A stretch of 64,000 nt of DNA from Nitratireductor sp. GTDB lineage: Bacteria > Pseudomonadota > Alphaproteobacteria > Rhizobiales > Rhizobiaceae. Under the pieces are notes generated by a model, which searched no databases, was not told the DNA's origin, and saw only the letters and a list, made by a program, of their open reading frames with translations. Below, piece by piece: positions 44,350 through 53,370 of this stretch. Numbering within the stretch: position 1 is the stretch's first letter; every line of letters begins with the position of its first letter. Position numbers and translations under genes: made by a program. The DNA is taken from assembly GCF_017794765.1 (NCBI RefSeq), contig NZ_CP051236.1, positions 3,626,692 through 3,690,691 on the forward strand, in the 5' to 3' direction.

Positions 44350-45180
44350 TTATTTGACGGCGCCAAAAGTGAGGCCACGCACGAGCTGACGTTGCGAGAA
44401 CCAGCCCATGATGAGGATCGGGGCGATGGCGAGTGTCGATGCGGCCGAGAGCTTTGCCCAGAACAGCCCCTCCGGGCTGGAATAGGAAGCGATGAAGGCC
44501 GTGAGCGGTGCCGCCTTGGCTGCCGTCAGGTTGAGTGTCCAGAAGGCCTCATTCCAGGCAAGAATGATGTTGAGAAGCAGGGTGGAGGCGATGCCCGGAA
44601 CAGCCATGGGCGTCAGCACATAGATGATTTCCTTGGCGAGCGAGGCGCCGTCCATCCGGGCGGCTTCAAGGATGTCGCCGGGAATCTCACGGAAATAGGT
44701 ATAGAGCATCCACACGATGATCGGCAGGTTCGCCATGGTAAGCACGAGCACCAGACCGATCCGCGTATCGAGCAGCCCCGCATCGCGAAACAGAAGGTAA
44801 ATCGGCACCAGAACACCGACTGCCGGCAGCATCTTTGTGGACAGCATCCACAGGAGCACGTCCTTCGTGCGCTTTGTCGGAGCGAAGGCCATGGCCCAGG
44901 CTGCCGGGATGGCGATGAGGAGACCGAGCAGGGTCGAACCAAGCGAGATCACCACCGAGTTCATGAAATGCTTCAGGTAGTCGGACCGACTGTTGACCTC
45001 GACATAGTTCTCCGCTGTCCACTCGAAGAACAGAAATTGTGGCGGCGTTGCGATCGCAGCACCCTCGGACTTGAAGCTGGTCAACACTGTCCAGAGGATT
45101 GGAAAGAAGATCACGAAGCCGACGAGCCAGCCTATAACTGTGAAGGTGAGACGAGTGCGGGTGGAAACGGCGCGGGCCAT
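44350..45180 (-). CDS. smoG: Polyol ABC transporter permease (SmoG type)
   Basis: MalG-like permease, 276 residues from ATG 45180. It has six predicted helices and the EAA loop EIPGDILEAARMDGASLAKEI contacting the ATPase. The upstream in-frame extension is out of family and rejected. It follows SmoF-like permease with 10 bp between. Confidence 0.9.
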   Translation of the reverse strand: MARAVSTRTRLTFTVIGWLVGFVIFFPILWTVLTSFKSEGAAIATPPQFLFFEWTAENYVEVNSRSDYLKHFMNSVVISLGSTLLGLLIAIPAAWAMAFAPTKRTKDVLLWMLSTKMLPAVGVLVPIYLLFRDAGLLDTRIGLVLVLTMANLPIIVWMLYTYFREIPGDILEAARMDGASLAKEIIYVLTPMAVPGIASTLLLNIILAWNEAFWTLNLTAAKAAPLTAFIASYSSPEGLFWAKLSAASTLAIAPILIMGWFSQRQLVRGLTFGAVK

Positions 45181-45190
45181 CGGGTCTCTC

Positions 45191-46060
45191 CTATTCCAGG
45201 TTCTTGCCGATGAGGCGGACGAGGAAAATGGCGACGATGTTCGCCAGCACCACGGCAACGATGCCGCCGGCAGAGGCGCCACCCACGTCGAACTGCAACA
45301 GCGCCTGCACATAGACCAGATAGGTCACGGTGGTTGTCTGCACGCCCGGCCCGCCATTGGTGGTCACGAGGATTTCCGCGAACACGGAGAGCAGGAAAAT
45401 AGTCTCGATGAGCACCACCACGGTGATCGCCCGCGCCATGTGCGGCAGCACGATATGGATGAAGCGCGAAACCGCCCCCGCTCCGTCCATCTCAGCCGCC
45501 TCCTTCTGCTCGGTGTCGAGAGACTGAAGTGCCGTCAACAGGATCAGCGTTGCGAAAGGCAGCCACTGCCAGGAGACGATCATGACAATCGAAAAGAGTG
45601 GAGCCTCGCCGAACCAGTCGACAGGCTGAAGGCCAAATGTGCGCGCGATCCAGGCAAACAGCCCGTTCACCGGATGCATCAGCATGTTCTTCCAGACCAG
45701 CGCCGACACGGTTGGCATGACGAAGAAGGGGGCGATGACCATCAGGCGCACAATGCCCTGCCCGAAGAACGGCTGGTCGAGCAGCAGTGCCATCATGATG
45801 CCCCCACCGACGCTGATGAGAAGCACGCCCCCCACCAGGAGCAGTGTATTCAACAGCCCCGTGAGGAATGCGGGATCCGTAAGGAAAAACCGGTAGTTCA
45901 GGAAGCCGGCCCACTCCTCCATGCCCGGCATCAGGAGATTGTAGCGCAACATCGAGAAGTAGAGCGTCATGGACAGGGGAACAGCCATCCACAGAAGCAG
46001 CAGAACGACTGCGGGCGTCATCATAAGCCGGGCGCTGGCGCGGGTCTGTAGCGTGGCCAT
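45191..46060 (-). CDS. smoF: Polyol ABC transporter permease (SmoF type)
   Basis: MalF-like permease, 289 residues, six predicted helices; the contact loop includes QKEAAEMDGAGAVSRFIHI. Starts 95 bp after the binding-protein stop with a large stem-loop in the gap. Pairs with SmoG to form the translocation channel. Confidence 0.9.
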   Translation of the reverse strand: MATLQTRASARLMMTPAVVLLLLWMAVPLSMTLYFSMLRYNLLMPGMEEWAGFLNYRFFLTDPAFLTGLLNTLLLVGGVLLISVGGGIMMALLLDQPFFGQGIVRLMVIAPFFVMPTVSALVWKNMLMHPVNGLFAWIARTFGLQPVDWFGEAPLFSIVMIVSWQWLPFATLILLTALQSLDTEQKEAAEMDGAGAVSRFIHIVLPHMARAITVVVLIETIFLLSVFAEILVTTNGGPGVQTTTVTYLVYVQALLQFDVGGASAGGIVAVVLANIVAIFLVRLIGKNLE

Positions 46061-46103
46061 GAGCCTGCCTCTTCAAACGTTGTGTCGACGGATAGGCGGA
46101 ATC

Positions 46104-46140
46104 GGGATCGCGACCGGGAGAGAGGGCCGGCCGCGACCCC
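46104..46140 (-). other. Intercistronic stem-loop after smoE-like gene
   Basis: GGGATCGCGACCGG (46104-46117) and CCGGCCGCGACCCC (46127-46140) pair over 14 positions with two mismatches that become wobble pairs in the transcript from one strand, around a 9-nt loop. It lies between binding-protein and permease genes, as in maltose operons. Confidence 0.6.
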
Positions 46141-46155
46141 GGGGGATGGGCGGGT

Positions 46156-47463
46156 TTACTTGGGGTATCCCGCCTTCTGCATTTCACGCTGGGTCAGCGC
46201 CTGCGCGTTCGACAATGCCTGGTCAACGCTGGATTGCCCGGCAAGTGCGGCTGAGAATTGCTGGCCGACCGCCGTCCCGATACCCTGAAACTCCGGGATC
46301 GCGACAAACTGCACACCCACATACGGCACGTCCTCGACCGTTGGGCTGGTCGGATCAGCAGCCTGAATGGACTTGATGGTCAGGTCGGCAAAAGGCGCGG
46401 CTTCCTGATAGGCGGGGTTTTCATAGAGCGAGGTCCGCGTGCCGGGCGGCACGTTGGCCCAGCCTTCCTCCTCCGCAACGAGCGCGCTGTATTCCTTGCT
46501 TGTCGCCCAGGCTATGAAGGTCTTTGCGGCGTCGGTTTTCTGCGAGCCGGCGGGAACGGCCAGAGACCACGCCCAGAGCCAGTTTCCGCGCTTGCCGAGC
46601 CCCTTGTCGGGCGCAAGTGCAAAGCCGACCTTGTCAGCCACCTGACTTTCATCCGGGTTGCTGACGAAAGAGGCCGCCACCGTGGCGTCGATCCACATGC
46701 CGCATTTTCCGGTCTGGAATAGCGCCAGGTTCTCGTTGAAGCCGTTGGAGGATGCTCCGGGCGGTCCTGCATCGTTCATGAGATCGATGTAGAACTGCAG
46801 GGCCTCCTTCCATTCAGGCTGGTCGAACTGCGGATTCCATTCCATGTCGAACCAGCGCGCGCCGAACGAGTTCGCCATGGCGGTGAGGAACGCCATGTTC
46901 TCGCCCCAGCCGGCCTTGCCCCGCAGGCAGATTCCATAGATCTCGCTGTCTTTATCGGTGATCTTGCGCGCTGCTTCGCCGATAAAGTCCCAGCTTGGGG
47001 CCTCCGGCATCTCAAGTCCCGCTTCCTCGAACAGATCCTTGCGGTACATGACGAAGGAACTCTCGCCATAAAATGGCGCGGCATAAAGCGTTCCGTCCAT
47101 CGATAGGCCGGCCCGGATGGCCGGCAACAGATCATCGACGTCGTATTCAGGGCCGAAATCGAGCGGTACGAGCCAATTCTGCGCGGCCCAGATCGGCACC
47201 TCATAGGTACCGATGGTCATGATGTCATACTGACCGCCCTTGGTGGCAATGTCCGTGGTGACGCGCTGCCGCAGGACATTTTCCTCCAGCGTTACCCATT
47301 CAAGCTCGATATCGGGATGCTTTTCCGTGAAGGCGCCCGCAAGCTTCTGCATACGGATCATATCGCCATTGTTGACGGTCGCGATCGTCAGTGTTTCCGC
47401 CTGCGCCGCAACGGCAATGGTCATTGCCGAACACGTCATCATGGCCAGAAAATTCGCTCTCAT
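46156..47463 (-). CDS. smoE: Polyol-binding periplasmic protein (SmoE type)
   Basis: Extracellular solute-binding protein of family 1, 435 residues, with a signal peptide ending near AVAAQA. Mature start ETLTIATVNNGDMIRMQKL and VLRQRVTTDIATKGGQYD are highly characteristic of sorbitol/mannitol-binding SmoE proteins of rhizobia and Rhodobacter. First gene of the importer, after the SorC regulator (115-bp gap holding tandem TGAGCAAAT repeats). Polyol specificity of the importer is well supported; which polyol is not. Confidence 0.9.
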   Translation of the reverse strand: MRANFLAMMTCSAMTIAVAAQAETLTIATVNNGDMIRMQKLAGAFTEKHPDIELEWVTLEENVLRQRVTTDIATKGGQYDIMTIGTYEVPIWAAQNWLVPLDFGPEYDVDDLLPAIRAGLSMDGTLYAAPFYGESSFVMYRKDLFEEAGLEMPEAPSWDFIGEAARKITDKDSEIYGICLRGKAGWGENMAFLTAMANSFGARWFDMEWNPQFDQPEWKEALQFYIDLMNDAGPPGASSNGFNENLALFQTGKCGMWIDATVAASFVSNPDESQVADKVGFALAPDKGLGKRGNWLWAWSLAVPAGSQKTDAAKTFIAWATSKEYSALVAEEEGWANVPPGTRTSLYENPAYQEAAPFADLTIKSIQAADPTSPTVEDVPYVGVQFVAIPEFQGIGTAVGQQFSAALAGQSSVDQALSNAQALTQREMQKAGYPK

Positions 47464-47481
47464 GGTCTCCTCCCAAAGAAT

Positions 47482-47509
47482 TGAGCAAATGCTATATTGA
47501 TGAGCAAAT
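47482..47509. promoter_or_regulatory. Tandem operator half-sites upstream of smoE
   Basis: Direct repeats TGAGCAAAT at 47482-47490 and 47501-47509, 19 bp start to start (about two helical turns), 19 bp upstream of the SmoE-like start codon. Likely binding elements for the SorC-type regulator. Confidence 0.6.
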
Positions 47510-47577
47510 ACTCACTTCACTTCAAAGTCAAGCCCTTCTGTCTCGGAGAAACAGAAGCGGACGAGCGGAGGCTCGGC

Positions 47578-48534
47578 TCAGCCAGCCTCCAGCAGCGCTG
47601 TCGCCGTGCATTCATCGGTGATCAGCCCGTTGACGATGTGGCGGCTTACAGCAGCCGTAATAGCGGGAAGTTTGCGCGCGCCCATCGCCGCTGCAATGAC
47701 GAGCGAGGTTTCCGACGACGGCAATGGTGCGCTTGCGACACGCTCATTCAAACCGCCCTCGATGTAGACGCCATTTGCGTCAAACGACCAGCCGACGATC
47801 TCCCCGACCGCACCCGCCCTTTGAAGAGCGTCCAGCTCGGGCCTGGATACGAAGCCGTCTTCGAAAACTGGCGCGTTATCTGTCATGTCGCCTATACCGA
47901 CAAACGTCACATCCGCCCTTCTCGCCAGTTCCAGTGCCGGCCGGATCATCGGCTGCTCGTGAAGAAGATTCCGCTCCTCGGGCGACGAAACGATCACCGG
48001 CAGGGGCATGGGGAAACTGCGGGCCTTCACGGTATCCGCCATGGTGAAGATAACGTTGTAGTAGGCCGCCGAGCCATCGGGCGCGATATTTCCTGTCAGT
48101 GAAACGATGCGGTGTTGAGGACATTCCATCGGCGGCAGTTGTTCGATTGCAGCCTTGAGCGTTCGCCCTGTCCCGATCGCCATGACGATCGGTTCCGCCG
48201 AAAGCAGATGTCGCTCTATCTGGGCGGCAGCCGCCTCCGCCACACCGACTGTTGTCGAATTCGATTGAGGATCGCTGGGAACCACTTCGGCAAACTGAAG
48301 ATCAAAACGTTCTTTCAACCGTCGCGCCAAATCCATGCAAGCGGCGATCGGGTGGTCGATCCTTACCCGCACGAGCCCTTCCGACACAGCCAGCGAGACA
48401 AGGCGTTGTGCGGATTGCCGCGAAACCCCCAGCGTCGCAGCAATCTGATCCTGCGTGTTGCCCGCCACGTAATAAAGCCATCCTGCCCGGGCGGCGTCAT
48501 CCAGTCGATTTCCGCGTGCGCTCATACTTTCCAA
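47578..48534 (-). CDS. smoC: SorC/DeoR-type sugar-binding transcriptional regulator
   Basis: Regulator of 318 residues. N-terminal HTH (GNTQDQIAATLGVSRQSAQRLVS) and a SorC-type sugar-phosphate-binding C-terminal domain (VMAIGTGRTL, VVSLTGN). It precedes the polyol operon in the same direction with tandem repeats in the gap. Equivalent to SmoC, whose role is sugar-dependent control of the smo operon; activator versus repressor is not decidable by sequence. Confidence 0.88.
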   Translation of the reverse strand: MESMSARGNRLDDAARAGWLYYVAGNTQDQIAATLGVSRQSAQRLVSLAVSEGLVRVRIDHPIAACMDLARRLKERFDLQFAEVVPSDPQSNSTTVGVAEAAAAQIERHLLSAEPIVMAIGTGRTLKAAIEQLPPMECPQHRIVSLTGNIAPDGSAAYYNVIFTMADTVKARSFPMPLPVIVSSPEERNLLHEQPMIRPALELARRADVTFVGIGDMTDNAPVFEDGFVSRPELDALQRAGAVGEIVGWSFDANGVYIEGGLNERVASAPLPSSETSLVIAAAMGARKLPAITAAVSRHIVNGLITDECTATALLEAG

Positions 48535-48649
48535 CTCATGTTCTGCTTGTCAGTCCAATGATCATAACTCTAGCGAAGCAACGGGGAGACAACCAGCAAC
48601 ATGATGCAAACGAACAGGCCTGGTGAGACAGGCCCGGAGCACCCGGGGC

Positions 48650-49210
48650 TGTGGCCTACGAAACGCCGGACGCATACAGACGCAAAAACCGGCCTTGGTG
48701 GGGGCATGAGACCAAGGCCGCCACCAATATGGCATTGTCTGCAATCGTACGGCGCAGCGTCTCACCAGGCTCATCCGCATCCCAGGCGCAAGGTAAAGCC
48801 CCCCGTGCTCTCGGCCAAACACTGCACCTGACGGCCTTGATCCTGCGATAGACCGACCCGACCACATGCGTGGTAAAATTGACACCCGGATATTCAGTTC
48901 AGAAGCGAGAGCGCAGGGGCGGCATGGCAGATATCGATACCGTCTGCAACGATGACCACGGTCGCTGCATTTTCTGTAAAACGTAGTTGGTTTGCCGCAA
49001 TCCGCACGGCATCGGAAAGCAGTCGCTTGCCCTTCGGCGGCAACCATTGGCCACAGCGGTCATCCGAGCCACGGACCGGCAGCCTGCGCACCGGAACCAC
49101 CGGTTCTATGTTCGAACAGGCGCCTTCCCCACATGGAGCCTGCGCAATCGAAAACAATGATAGTGTGTGCCTCCTGGGCAGGCACATTGCCGCGCAGACC
49201 GAATACCAGG
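48650..49210 (-). pseudogene. Decayed von Willebrand factor A-domain protein gene
   Basis: Pieces of one VWA (chloride-channel/YfbK-like) protein can be read in the minus strand but in different frames. TIIVFDCAGSMWG (MIDAS DxSxS region, with Ser changed to Ala) is at 49126-49164; GACSNIEPVVPVRRL, PPKGKRLLSDAVRIAANQL and TVVIVADGIDICHA follow in another frame; SGVNFTTHVVG in a third; LSQDQGRQVQCLAESTGG at about 48797-48850 in a fourth shift; DADEPGETLRRTIADN at the end. The segment between GSMWG and ACSNIEP is missing, indicating an internal deletion plus several frameshifts. No intact gene can be placed here. It fills the 1 kb gap between the polyol operon and the DapA-like gene. Confidence 0.75.
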
Positions 49211-49534
49211 AGATTTCACACCAGAAAAAGGAAATGCAGAAAGGGTGCGTTTCAAGACGATGGATTGGCAAGCATTCCAGGCTCCATTCTCGCGCGCATT
49301 CATCCGCCGGAAAAACGGACAAAGGCCAACATCGAGAAGACTATCCGCTGCTTCGCAACCGCACCTCACCCATTTGGGTGACATCACACGGTTGCGCGAG
49401 GAGATGCGCTGGATTGGAGCGATTATGTTCGGCGGGTAGAGGCGGAACCCGCAACCCACTCGCATCGACGGCATTTCAGGCACCAGCCAGTCCCGCCTCC
49501 ACAGGGTGAGAGCACGATGCGACTTCTCAGACCT

Positions 49535-50464
49535 TCAGGCTGCCGCGATCCGGGAGCGGAAATGTTCCGTACCTCGCTCAATATGATCGAGCAGATCAGC
49601 GGCGGCCCAATGCCGCTCCAGAGGGTCGTAGTCCACCACCCGGGAATGAGCGCTCGAAAAGGTTCCCAGCCTGAGATGCCATAGCTTGGCGAGCTTTGGA
49701 TACCCCATCCCCTCAGCCATTCCGGCCAATGCGAGAAAAACCGCGAGATCGCGAACCAGTTCCGTATCCTCGCCCCTGTGTTCGTACATCCAGGCATAGA
49801 GATCCGGATGGAAATTGCTGAACACGCCACCGAAGCCCCGCGACCCCGCACGCATGGCGGCAAGCGCGATCGCTGCATTGGCGTTGACAATGGCGAAGGG
49901 CGTACCCGCAGTTATCGCTGCGCGACGGGCCACCGTCGGCAGGTCGCAACTGACATCCTTGAGCACGGCAAAGCGGCCCGTATCCAGGCAGAGCTTCAGC
50001 TCGTCATCGCTGAGCAGGCGGCGATAGGGGACCGGGCATTCATAGAGCCCGAGCGGCAGATCGTCTGGCAAGGCTCTCAGGATCGCTTCAAGCGCATGTC
50101 GGAACCCCTCGAAGCCAGCATTGTCTGGATCCAGCCTGTTGGTGACCAGAACCAGCGCATCGACCCCCGTTTCGGCCATTGCCTTTAGCTCTGTGAGCTG
50201 GTCGTCCAGCGCCCCGGATATGTGCCCTGAAGCAATCACCGGCAGCCGCCCACGCGCGCATTCGAGCGTGCGGCGCGCCAGAAGAACACGCTCGTCCAGC
50301 TGCAGCCTCTGCATCTCACTCGACTGGCAGACCGCGAACAATGTCTGTGCACCGCCTTCGATATACCAGTCGGTCAGCCGTGCGAGCCCGTCCTCGTCAA
50401 TGCGGTTGGCCGACGTGAAAGGCGTGAGCATCACCGGCACGAGGCCATCAATCCCAATTTTCAT
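49535..50464 (-). CDS. DapA/N-acetylneuraminate lyase-family protein (DHDPS family)
   Basis: Class I aldolase/lyase-type TIM barrel, 309 residues from ATG 50464, the start favoured over an upstream extension because MKIGIDGLVPVMLTPF is canonical. Expected catalytic region: YECPVPYRR has the Tyr and FAVLKDVSCD has the Schiff-base Lys. In true DHDPS the Lys is in an IVGIKEASG-like strand. Family members include pyruvate-dependent aldolases and dehydratases for sugar acids. Divergent from the propeller gene across an 87-bp promoter with an IclR-type palindrome. Likely cleaves or dehydrates an intermediate of the locus's unknown pathway. Confidence 0.84.
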   Translation of the reverse strand: MKIGIDGLVPVMLTPFTSANRIDEDGLARLTDWYIEGGAQTLFAVCQSSEMQRLQLDERVLLARRTLECARGRLPVIASGHISGALDDQLTELKAMAETGVDALVLVTNRLDPDNAGFEGFRHALEAILRALPDDLPLGLYECPVPYRRLLSDDELKLCLDTGRFAVLKDVSCDLPTVARRAAITAGTPFAIVNANAAIALAAMRAGSRGFGGVFSNFHPDLYAWMYEHRGEDTELVRDLAVFLALAGMAEGMGYPKLAKLWHLRLGTFSSAHSRVVDYDPLERHWAAADLLDHIERGTEHFRSRIAAA

Positions 50465-50516
50465 TTCTTGCCCATCTGAAGGTTTCAATTGCCACGCTAT
50501 ATGATACGAAATGAAA

Positions 50517-50533
50517 TTGGAATAGGATTCCAA
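50517..50533. promoter_or_regulatory. IclR-type operator in dapA-like/propeller divergent promoter
   Basis: Perfect palindrome TTGGAAT-AGG-ATTCCAA (7-bp arms, 3-bp centre), the 15-bp core of which (TGGAAT-N3-ATTCCA) is repeated upstream of the iclR gene. It resembles the IclR consensus TGGAAATNATTTCCA. Confidence 0.75.
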
Positions 50534-50551
50534 AAACGGAGGAGAAGCATC

Positions 50552-52522
50552 TTGAGCGTGACTCGGTGGGAGGATGACGCGTCGGTCTGGACGGGCCCGA
50601 CTTATGTGGACCAGGCCATTCGCTATCATCCCGATGTGGGTTCGGCACCGGTCGCGGGCCGCATCATCACCTGCGTCGATGTGGTCGACTGGGATGGCGA
50701 TGGCGGACGCGACCTTCTCCTGTCCAGTTGGGATACGTGCTATGAGGGGCGCGTTTTTCTGTATCCGCAGATCGGAATCAAGCCGGACGGCACACCGCTT
50801 CTTGGACGCGAGGAGATCGTTGAAGGTGTGCGCGGCTATGTTACCGCCGTACGCGACGGCGACCGCTTTCATCTCCTCTCCGTCTCGCGCATGCGGCGAC
50901 AGATTTTTCTATTTCCCAATATCGGCACCGCGCGCGAGCCGCGTTTCGGTGATCCGGTCGCGTTGGATCTCGAAGCCGACTGGGTCAAAGGCAACGAATA
51001 TTTTCACATGGCCCGCTTCCATGACATTGACGGCGATGGTGTTCCCGAACTCGTTGTGGGCACGGATTCATGGGATGACTACTGGCCGAACGGGCTGGAG
51101 TGGAACGATGTCGGCTACCGCGCCTATGATGCGGCGGGCCGCTGGCTGGGCGGGCCGCTACGCGGTTTCCTCTATGCTTTCAAGAACACCGGCACCCTGA
51201 GCGCGCCCGTGTTGAGCCGAGGCAGGCCGATCGTCGGGGGAGAGACCCCGCTGGAGGTCTATGGCCAGTGTGCTCCAGCCTTCGGAGATTTTTCCGGAGA
51301 GGGGCGCACCGCCGTGGTGTGCGGCGAATTCTGGAACATCCTGCATTTTGCCGAACAGACCGGCCCCTTCGCCTTTGAACATCCCACGCTTGTTGCCGAC
51401 GGTGCCGGTGCCCCGGTGCTACTGGATCAGTGCATTCACCTGCCGTGCGCCGTCGATTGGGATGGCGACGGGCGCCTCGATATTCTGGTTGGAGCCGAAG
51501 ATGGTTATGTGACTTTCCTTCGGAACACCGGCGCCGGCCCCGACGGGCGGCCGGCCTTTCAAAAGATCGGCCGCGTCGAGGGCACCGAGCCATCGATTCA
51601 TGCCGGGGTTCTGCCCTCTCCCGCCGCTCACGATTTCACAGGCAACGGCCTGCCCGACCTCGTGGTCGGCAACAGCACCGGCGAGCTTCTGTTCTATGAA
51701 AATCTCGGCCCTAGCGGCGCGCCCGCGCTCGCGCGGGAAGTGATGATCGAAGCGGGCGGACAGCCCGTCCGCATCGCCGCCGGTCTGACCGGCTCCATAC
51801 AGGGCCCTTCAGAAAAAATGTTCGGCTATTCCTGCCCCGCCATTGCCGACTGGGACGGCGACGGATTGCCGGATCTGCTTGTCAGCGACGTCAACGGCGA
51901 GCACAATTTCTACCGCAATGACGGTGGTTCCGTGCCTCCCCGTTTCGAAGCGCCACGCCCCTTGATCTGGCAGGGCAAGCCACTGAAAACCGTCTGGCGA
52001 GTGCGACCGGCCGTGGTTGACTGGATGGGCAACGGCCAGCTCCATTACCTCGCACTCGACGAGGATGGCGTGTTGTCGGATTTCCGCCGCGCAACAGACA
52101 CGGAACTTGCCGACAAACGGCATCTGCAATGGGAGGACGGCGCGCAAATGCGTTTCACCCAGGATGTGGGCGGCGGGCGCGGACGCGTGAAACTCTGTGC
52201 CGTGGACTGGACCGGCGATGGACGGATCGATCTCATTATCGGGACACACGCGCGTGCGTCCGTGCCCCCCGGCCCGACCGGCCAACCACGCAACACGACC
52301 GGCCAGGCTGGCATCTTTCTGCTGGAGAACATTGGCTCCAACAACAAGCCGGTTTTCGCTTTTCCAAAAGCGTTCAAGTTTCGCGGCGAAACCATCCAGA
52401 TGGCCATGCACGTCGCTTCGCCGGAAGCTGTGGACTGGGATGACAGCGGCAAGCCCGGTCTCGTGGTCGGCGTGGAAGATGGCAGTCTCGTATGGCTGAA
52501 GCGCGAGGAGCTCTCATGGTAG
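50552..52522 (+). CDS. Cytosolic FG-GAP/VCBS-repeat propeller protein
   Basis: A 656-residue protein from TTG 50552, chosen since GGAGGAG (50539-50545) lies 6 bp upstream. About eight calcium-binding DxDxDG-type repeats occur, e.g. VDWDGDGGRDLLLSSWD, HDIDGDGVPELVVGTDS, VDWDGDGRLDILVGAEDG, HDFTGNGLPDLVVGNSTG, ADWDGDGLPDLLVSDVNG, VDWTGDGRIDLIIGTH; two are weaker (VDWMGNGQL, VDWDDSGKP). Eight blades would close a propeller. No signal peptide or membrane helix is seen, unusual for this family. It overlaps the AroE-like gene by 7 bp and is co-regulated with the IclR locus; an enzymatic or scaffold role is possible. Function unknown. Confidence 0.8.
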   Translation: MSVTRWEDDASVWTGPTYVDQAIRYHPDVGSAPVAGRIITCVDVVDWDGDGGRDLLLSSWDTCYEGRVFLYPQIGIKPDGTPLLGREEIVEGVRGYVTAVRDGDRFHLLSVSRMRRQIFLFPNIGTAREPRFGDPVALDLEADWVKGNEYFHMARFHDIDGDGVPELVVGTDSWDDYWPNGLEWNDVGYRAYDAAGRWLGGPLRGFLYAFKNTGTLSAPVLSRGRPIVGGETPLEVYGQCAPAFGDFSGEGRTAVVCGEFWNILHFAEQTGPFAFEHPTLVADGAGAPVLLDQCIHLPCAVDWDGDGRLDILVGAEDGYVTFLRNTGAGPDGRPAFQKIGRVEGTEPSIHAGVLPSPAAHDFTGNGLPDLVVGNSTGELLFYENLGPSGAPALAREVMIEAGGQPVRIAAGLTGSIQGPSEKMFGYSCPAIADWDGDGLPDLLVSDVNGEHNFYRNDGGSVPPRFEAPRPLIWQGKPLKTVWRVRPAVVDWMGNGQLHYLALDEDGVLSDFRRATDTELADKRHLQWEDGAQMRFTQDVGGGRGRVKLCAVDWTGDGRIDLIIGTHARASVPPGPTGQPRNTTGQAGIFLLENIGSNNKPVFAFPKAFKFRGETIQMAMHVASPEAVDWDDSGKPGLVVGVEDGSLVWLKREELSW

Positions 52523-53340
52523 ATCTTCCCCTTGCGATCAATGGCTCGACCAGGATCATGGGTGTCATTGGCGACCCCATCGCCCAGGTGATGACCCCGA
52601 CGGCGATCAACCCCATCTTTGCCGCACGGGGAGAAAATATCGTCTGCGTGCCCATAAACATCGATGCACGGGAACTGGACACCGCATGGGCGGGGCTCAA
52701 GACGCTCAAAAACCTGATCGGTTTTGGCATCACCCTGCCGCACAAGCAGGCCGCACTCCCGCTCTGCGACAGTCTCGATCCACTCGCCGAACGGGTCGGA
52801 GCGGTCAATCTCGTGCGGCGGGAAACCGATGGTTCCTTCAAAGGCTACCAGTTTGACGGCAAGGGTTTTGTTCGCGGTTTGAAACGCCAGGGCCATGTGG
52901 TGTCCGGCAGGCATTGCCTCATGGCCGGAGCCGGCGGGGCAGCTATCGCGATAGCGTTCGCACTTGCCGAGGAAGGCGCGGCATCCCTGATCATAGCAAA
53001 CCGCACCCGACAAAAAGCCGAGGAACTGGCAGAGGCTGTGAACCGCGCCGCTGGGCGGTCTTTCGCGCGAGCCGAAATGTCCGGCGAAACGCATACCGCA
53101 TCGGGTCTGATTGTAATAAACGCGACGTCGCTCGGCCTTTCGGCGAACGACCCTCAGCCCTTCGATGCAAGTCTGATCGACGAGACGATGCTGGTCGCCG
53201 AGGTAATCGCCAAGCCGGAGGTGACACCTTTGCTCGAGGCCGCACGCACGCGGGGTGCGCAAATCCATTCAGGCATTCACATGATCCACGGCCAGATCGA
53301 TCTCATTGCGGCTCACATGGCTGCTAAACATGGCTGCTAA
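52516..53340 (+). CDS. Shikimate dehydrogenase-like oxidoreductase (AroE family), copy 1
   Basis: NAD(P)-dependent dehydrogenase, 274 residues from ATG 52516, with GAGGAG 6 bp upstream and overlapping the propeller stop. Cofactor motif AGAGGAAIAIAFAL and the catalytic Lys in TLPHKQAALPL are present, and the Asp in GYQFDGKGF corresponds to the catalytic Asp. The substrate-binding Ser pair of AroE (S-x-S-P) is replaced: GDPIAQVMTPTAIN has QVxTP. This predicts a shikimate-like but altered substrate. The pair of the gene is 53371-54195 on the opposite strand, with 30 bp between the convergent ends. Confidence 0.85.
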   Translation: MVDLPLAINGSTRIMGVIGDPIAQVMTPTAINPIFAARGENIVCVPINIDARELDTAWAGLKTLKNLIGFGITLPHKQAALPLCDSLDPLAERVGAVNLVRRETDGSFKGYQFDGKGFVRGLKRQGHVVSGRHCLMAGAGGAAIAIAFALAEEGAASLIIANRTRQKAEELAEAVNRAAGRSFARAEMSGETHTASGLIVINATSLGLSANDPQPFDASLIDETMLVAEVIAKPEVTPLLEAARTRGAQIHSGIHMIHGQIDLIAAHMAAKHGC

Positions 53341-53370
53341 AATGGCAGAGGAGCAGGCTGAGACCTGAAT

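Noticed and set aside
48562..49047. Minus-strand open frame as an intact hypothetical gene
   Set aside because: It carries only part of the VWA motifs and other parts lie in different frames, so it is one piece of a pseudogene.
50552..52522. Secreted adhesin or integrin-like protein
   Set aside because: No signal peptide or membrane anchor is seen at the most likely start, and it sits inside a metabolic operon.
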